Origin: Steinernema hermaphroditum
Taxonomy: Eukaryota; Nematoda; Chromadorea; Rhabditida; Steinernematidae
Assembly (NCBI GenBank): GCA_030435675.1
Contig: CM059622.1
Span: 6,262,001-6,326,000 of the forward strand
Length of the DNA stretch: 64,000 nucleotides
Direction: 5' to 3'
Shown in pieces: positions 58,620 to 64,000 of the stretch. Numbering within the stretch: the first letter of the stretch is position 1; each line of letters begins with the position of its first letter. Position numbers and translations under genes: made by a program. Below the pieces are notes generated by a model. The model saw only the letters and a program-made list of their open reading frames with translations. It was not told the origin of the DNA and did no database searches.

Positions 58620-60175
58620 ATGTCCACCTGCCTCGAGCAGAAGGTCGCCTCCGGGCCCCCCGTCCCCGCGAACGTCGCCCAGATGCCGATGCCGCCCTAC
58701 TCGTCCGAACAGAACCCCTCGATGCAGCCCCCGATGATGAACCTCTTCTCCGCGGCGCCCCTGACCAACTGGGACCCGAAGGACCACTTCGGCTCGCTGA
58801 AGGTGAGAACGCCCCCGAGGCTAGGGAACTCAGACGTGTGGAGCAGTTTCAGGTCTCGGAGAACTCGAGCACTCCGTACACGGACGCCACCAACTGCAAG
58901 AAGTCGAGCAACCACATCAAGCGCCCCATGAACGCCTTCATGGTGTGGAGTCAGATGGAGCGCCGCAAGATCTGCGAGCACCAGCCCGACATGCACAACG
59001 CCGAGATCAGCAAACAGGTTGGTATCCGAGCCCCTCAGCGCGCCTAACCCTTCGCTCCAGCTGGGACACCGCTGGCGCCAGCTCACCGAGGAGGAGAAGT
59101 CGCCCTTCGTGGCCGAGGCCGAGCGTCTCCGGCAGATGCACATGCGCGAGTACCCCGACTACAAGTACAAGCCCCGCAAGAAGGCGAAGCGCAACGCCGC
59201 CAACGCCTCCTCGGGCGCCAGCCAGGGCGCCGACCCGAAGGCGAAGGTGCGCAAGACGGGTCCCATGGCCGTCGGCTCCATCGGTCTCTCCATCGGCGGC
59301 GGCATGGTGCAGAACGAGAACCTGCAGCACCCGCACTACCCGGTGGGCAAGGCGATGAAGATCGACAACGACGGAGTCTCCATCTCCTCCATGGGCGGCA
59401 TGATGGTACCGTACACCTCGCCCACCATGCTCGACGACGTCAAGATTAAGCAGGAGCCGCGCTCGCACTACCCCCACCAGTCGTACCCCTCGCCCAACGA
59501 GTACGGTACCCAGCAGCCGAGCACTCCCGAGAGCGGCTTCTACGAGGAGAACGGCTACTACGGCGCCTACGGGGCCACCAACACGTCGCCCCACCAGCAG
59601 CAGCTCCTCGTCCCCGTCTCCCTGAACACCATTCCCCTAGTGAGTCCTCAACCTCCCCATACCGTAACTTATCGTCCTGTTCAGGTCTACCCGAATGAGT
59701 GCTCTCAACAGCTCTACAACTACCCGCAGACGAGCGGCACACCGGGGCCCTCCGGATCAAATCTCGGCGACCAGCAGGTAAGCGCACCCCTGAGCGTCTA
59801 GGAGACTCACCCTTCCTTCAGGAGGACATCCGCTCGCTCTCCAACGGCTCCTCGAGCTACGGATCGTCGTCGGAGACGAACCTGATGGTCGACTCCGCCG
59901 CCGCCTCGGCGTGCACCTCGGGCAGTTACTTCGCCGGCATGGCGATGCCCTCCTCCGCCTCGGGCTCGTCGAACACCTCTCCGTCGACGACGGTGACATC
60001 GACGTCGCCGGTCGGCCACCCCAACGATCTCACCGACGTGCTGCCCTCCATCCACGACTTCAGCTTCTCGCACGCCGTTAACCACCAGCGCGACTGGGAC
60101 TCGTGGACGAATCAGGCCTCCGCCATCATCAACAACAACTACCCCGTCGAGTTCTCCGCGTTCCCCTCCGTCTAG
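58620..60175 (+). CDS. sem-2: SoxC-family HMG-box transcription factor
   Basis: Exons 58620-58802, 58853-59017, 59061-59639, 59685-59777 and 59822-60175 join in phase to 457 residues. The HMG box spans about residues 82-160: [34 protein letters not shown], then [16 protein letters not shown] and [11 protein letters not shown]. This matches the SoxC group (SOX4/11/12) and C. elegans SEM-2 more than SoxB or SoxD. An intron splits the box after ISKQ. The rest is Ser/Pro/Tyr/Gln-rich, with an IKQEP sumoylation-type motif, and the C-terminus is Ser/Thr-rich and likely activating. SoxC factors act in nucleus-based cell-fate control; SEM-2 promotes the sex-myoblast fate in C. elegans. A GATCTTCAG acceptor 7 nt before the ATG fixes the start. 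Confidence 0.92.
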
Positions 60176-63100
60176 GCCTACTCGAGCACATATGTCTATT
60201 CCGTCCACGGTGACCGTTCTTCGGGGACCCCGTTTCGATCAGTATTCGCTCCCGACCAAATCAGATCCAGTCCAGAACTCCTCCTCTTCCTCGATGTATA
60301 TTCTCCAGAGTTTGTATCTCCCTCCCCTCTAGTGGTATTTATTCGCCCTAATAACTCCTCTTCCGCTCCTTCCCCAACTCTCTAGAATCGCGTCGCTCAC
60401 TAGTTTCGTAGATTATATATAAATATTGAGAATCTATTATCACATACCGTATTGCATATAGAGAATTCGTATCACAGTCTAACACACACTCGTCTTAACC
60501 TTCTCTTTTCCGATCCAAATTCTGATTCTGACGAACAAGCTCTGTGCATAAAACATGTTAATAAGTAATAAAAATGATTATAAAGCCGTGAATGGAAAGG
60601 GACAAGAAGATCGATCTCCGATGCTCGAGAGTCGAAGAATGTGGAACGGCTGCTTCCTTTTTCGCCCGTTAGGGTGGGGCTCTTTTTTCGATGATCGTCT
60701 GGATTTTAGACGATTTCAGATAGGATGTGGGTTGATCGGTGATGTGGGATTCGGTTCCTTCGACAACGCTGCTATCCCGAAAGTGAAACTGGTTCATCGA
60801 AAGTGGATCAGTTAGGGAAAAGCACGTGACCAAAAAACCAGCGGTTCTTTCCCTGCTAGAGTGTTAGAAGTTGCGGTTTTAGACTGATCATTTCGTTGGT
60901 TCTTGACTGATAGAAGAGAGTGTCCATATGAATCTGTTACGGATATTGTTAACTTTTTGTCCTTAAAAAATGTGACCTTTATATTCGGCACAATCTTGGT
61001 GATTTTGCTATTTATAAAGTCTTTTCATCAGTCAGGTTCGAGTCTTTTCTCGATCCCTTTTTGGTAGAGCGAAAATCAAGCATAGGTATTCGAATATTCC
61101 AGTGGAAGGGGGTCAAAAGTATTGAAAACAAATCGGACATACCCCTTGGTAGACAGCCTAGACAGTACCTCAAAAACAAAAAAGGGTGTCTAGACATTCT
61201 GGAGAGCCATCCAGAAGTTCCGACCTGAGAGACCGGTTCATTTTTCGTTTCTCTTTTTCATTTTTTTTTCATTTCACGTTTGGATTGTCTCGAAAATGAC
61301 ATTCCCGACTTCTGTCTAGACTTCCCTTTTCTGGAGCACCCTGTATATACCTCTGTATCATTTCTTTCGTTGTATAGCCGTGTGAGTTTCGTATCTGGTC
61401 GTTTGCTCCTTGGGTCAGCTCAAAATTTGAGATCCTGTGGTCAACATATATCAAATTTTGAGATGCAACGTTCCGATTTATTCTGCAAATTTCACCTCTA
61501 TCTCAACTTCTTCGTAGTCAACACATTTCTGCCAATCCACCCTGCTCTCCAACATCTTCATCTCCTCCTCGACTCAATCTCCCATTCGAATACTTTCGAT
61601 CACTGTCCTCTGCTCTTTAAACTTCCAAAGCAATGTTCCCATCGATCCAAGAAGCAGCTTCGCCGCAATTTGGAGCCGGGAAGTGAGGAGGCGACGTCGC
61701 TGTCGCCATGATTTATGTGACAAACATACCGGTTTTACGGTCATTTCTCGCGTTGCGAAAGGTCTTTTTCGGCGAACGTTCCCACGGCAACGTGGGCCAT
61801 TTGCATTCGAAAGACGCCCCTTCCTGCAGGCTTGCAATTAGGAGACTCTGAGGGGGTGACCGAAGGGACCCTCTGCGTGATGAATGAAAGTTGGCGTTGA
61901 TTTCGCGCAAAACGACGACGAACAAGTCGATAAATCTGGCCACAACTGACTTCTCAATGCTTGTAGATCACCGCGAGCGGCCGACGAGTGCGGAAAACAC
62001 AATTGTTGATTTACGCACATAAGTTTAGAGTCTGAGAAAATCGTCGGGAAGTCGTTCGTCTCGCGGTGACACGAGGCCCGCGGCGATCGAGGCTAATTGC
62101 CACGGCGATCGGTCGGGTTCGGGTGAGGGACGATTGATGGAGGCGATGGAAGCGCTTAATGGGATGGAAGTTGATTTAAGGGGAAATCGGGTACGGTACG
62201 TTGATTGCGGTTGAGTCGCTTTGACCCCTGCAAATTCAAAATGTATTAGGTGAAATGTCTCAGGGGTGATATTAAGAAGCACTCTGTATGGGATCAGCCT
62301 TAGAAAGGCGACCAGCACTTTGCTTTTAGGATGTGGGATATCCTCATTCTGAAGATACACACTGGATGTGACTACCCTATTGAGTAATGCTGCCGTTCGT
62401 TCTATTACATACCATCACCATGAAATCTACTTTCTGACCATCAATCGGATGCGTCTAGACCCTACAACTTCGGATCCATCTTAAGAATAGCTTCAAGATC
62501 ATTAATTTTCAAGGTACACAAGGCGAACAATCAAATGACCTCTTCGGCTTGAGTCTTATCGTTGAAAAGGTTCCTTGAATCGCCTTGAAGGTTACAAATC
62601 ACAAATTGCAGTGTTCCTCTCAAACAGAGCGTCGAATCTACTGATCACCGTCTTCCGTATTTCGCCTTCGTCGCCTAGCTTTCTTCCACCTTTTACCATG
62701 TTCCATAAAAATCAACCTTCTTTTCAGCACCTCGTCCAGTTGATGCTCCTTCATTGATCCTCTCCTCTGATTTCTCCTTCGAAAGTGCATTTCATTCAAT
62801 TCACAACATCCAAAAGCCTCTCAACACACCAATTGCCCCCTCGCACTTGGCCCTCTTCACAGTTACCGTACCCTCTCCAACTCTACCCTCTCCAACTCTA
62901 TCCACTCCTACTCTAGCCTTAGTGCAGTTGCCTTCCGACCGTACTCTCCGTCTGCAGGTCCTCTCACGCGGCGTGTGTCCTGCGTCTTCGACCATTTTTC
63001 TCCTCTCGACACCGTTCAGCCCACAGCTACACGAATCGGCGCCGCCACCCCGATCGATCATCCGGCGGCGCTTCGGTCGTCGCGTGAAAAATGTGAGAGT

Positions 63101-64000
63101 GCGACGGACGGACGCGAGAAGAGCGAAAAGAGTCATTTCGAATGTTTTCTTCGTCGCCCGGAGTGATAATTTATGCGCCTAACGAGCGAGGCGACGAGCC
63201 CGGAGGTGGGTAAACGCCGACTCAAAGAGAGCGGGGGAGCCAAAAAACGCGGCGATCGAAGCAAAAACGCCGACGAACGCGTGCTCGCAACATCAGAGAC
63301 GATTACGGTACAGTTGAAGGAAGGTGTTGTTTACGGACAGAAGAGGTCGGAGGTGGATGAGCCGACCACTGCGGTGCAGGTTTAATGACTGCCGACGAAG
63401 ACGAAGAAGGTTTTGATAATCTGTGGGAACGAGATCGAATTGTTTACGTCGAAGTTTGAAAATGGTCTTTCTGGTAATGGGAAACGTTCTTGGCGTGGAG
63501 ATGGTGTTTAAAGACTAGATAGCTGGAGAACTAGAGATTCAGCAGAGTCAAATACACCAGAATACGTAATCTCAACAAAAATCGCCAAGGAATCCACCAC
63601 ATTTATAGTTGGGCTCTAGCCCATTCCCCCCAAGCGTAGGGAGAAGTGACTCCACCGGAGCGACCCCTTGCCCAGGCTTGGGTCAACGTGCCAACGTCGA
63701 TGATCACTCTTCTCGGATATCGTCTCCAGCCGAAGTTAGAGGAGCTCTGAGCGTCAAGGTAATTTTTCAGCGGTGAGCTTTCTTGACGTTTCGCAAGGCG
63801 TAAGCCTTTGATACGAGAAGATATGCTCGTAAATTCGTTGTCCCAGTCTAAAAAATGTACATCATGTACATCGTACAGGAAATTCACATCAAGATATCGT
63901 TGGCAGTTGCTCGCTCTCTTGTGGCTTTAATCCTTTTTTAGGCTTTGGGCAACAGTGCACTAATATAAACTTTGTCGTTTTATAACCAAGTTTTGAGATT
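60176..64000. other. SoxC 3' UTR and downstream intergenic DNA
   Basis: The first 400 nt are the AT-rich 3' UTR. Beyond it I see no supported gene. An octamer motif lies at 61799. A short CT-rich tandem run (ACCCTCTCCAACTCT, two to three units) lies at about 62870-62905. GC-rich open frames at 62.7-63.4 kb lack splice and family support. Confidence 0.5.
60567..60572 (+). terminator. AATAAA polyadenylation signal of the SoxC gene
   Basis: AATAAA about 390 nt past the stop, at the end of an AT-rich stretch, giving a plausible 3' UTR of about 0.4 kb. Confidence 0.55.

Noticed and set aside
62754..63385. Open frames of 70-142 codons near the window end
   Set aside because: Low-complexity CT-rich or GC-rich sequence without recognisable domains or splice signals.
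1..64000. CRISPR arrays, bacterial operons, prophage or insertion sequences
   Set aside because: Introns, trans-splice acceptors and metazoan gene families make this nuclear nematode DNA; no regular direct repeats with spacers were seen.

Overview
The window reads as nematode nuclear DNA, most like a rhabditid of the Caenorhabditis type. Genes are split by many tiny introns (often 41-47 nt) with GT(A/G)AG donors and TTTCAG acceptors. At least nine genes have a TTTCAG- or TTTTAG-type acceptor within about 25 nt of the start codon, as expected for spliced-leader trans-splicing. Several proteins are clear orthologues of Caenorhabditis genes. No genus is assigned. All functions below come from reading translated exons, and exon joins were checked by hand for reading phase.

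Layout. 1-729: 5' part of a MADF-domain gene (minus). 1535-2854: C3orf33-like SNase-related protein (minus), divergent from mitochondrial ribosomal protein L51 (3530-4187, plus). 4519-4970: proteasome maturation factor POMP/Ump1. 5108-7793: a 778-residue multi-C2H2 zinc-finger/AT-hook protein (minus), with a degenerate tRNA-Tyr-like gene behind it. 7.8-13.1 kb: gene-poor. 13142-14177: F-box-like protein. 14.2-21.0 kb: gene-poor, with one mariner-like transposase relic. 21.0-22.7 kb: an unrecognised gene and a broken relative. 22721-23993: a nematode-type protein tyrosine phosphatase (PTP), followed on the same strand by the RFC-like clamp loader subunit CTF18 (24306-27170). Convergent with it is a SLC7-type amino acid transporter (27330-29129, minus), then CNOT2/NOT2 (30710-31593), a PABPN1-like RRM protein (33120-34287) and a second PTP (34802-36078), all minus. 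The two PTPs are both predicted at 366 residues and form an inverted pair about 11 kb apart.

36.1-58.6 kb holds no gene I can support. Its first half is rich in repeats: a back-to-back pair of tRNA-derived repeats (37.8-38.5 kb), a 326-bp inverted repeat (39.5/42.2 kb), two roughly 507-bp modules present twice (40.0/44.3 and 41.3/44.9 kb), and a perfect 81-bp-arm hairpin (40.8-41.1 kb). Its second half (45-58.6 kb) is GC-rich, non-coding and directly upstream of a SoxC gene (sem-2 type, 58620-60175, plus), so it is probably that developmental regulator's cis-regulatory domain. 60.2-64.0 kb is 3' UTR and intergenic DNA.

The genes are mostly housekeeping (mitochondrial translation, proteasome assembly, replication-fork clamp loading, mRNA deadenylation, mRNA-binding) with one developmental transcription factor and a lineage-expanded phosphatase family. 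I see no sign of a bacterial-style system. The most unusual material is the inverted PTP pair, where an intron has stayed nearly identical between copies, and the recently duplicated hairpin-bearing repeat block at 39.5-45.4 kb.
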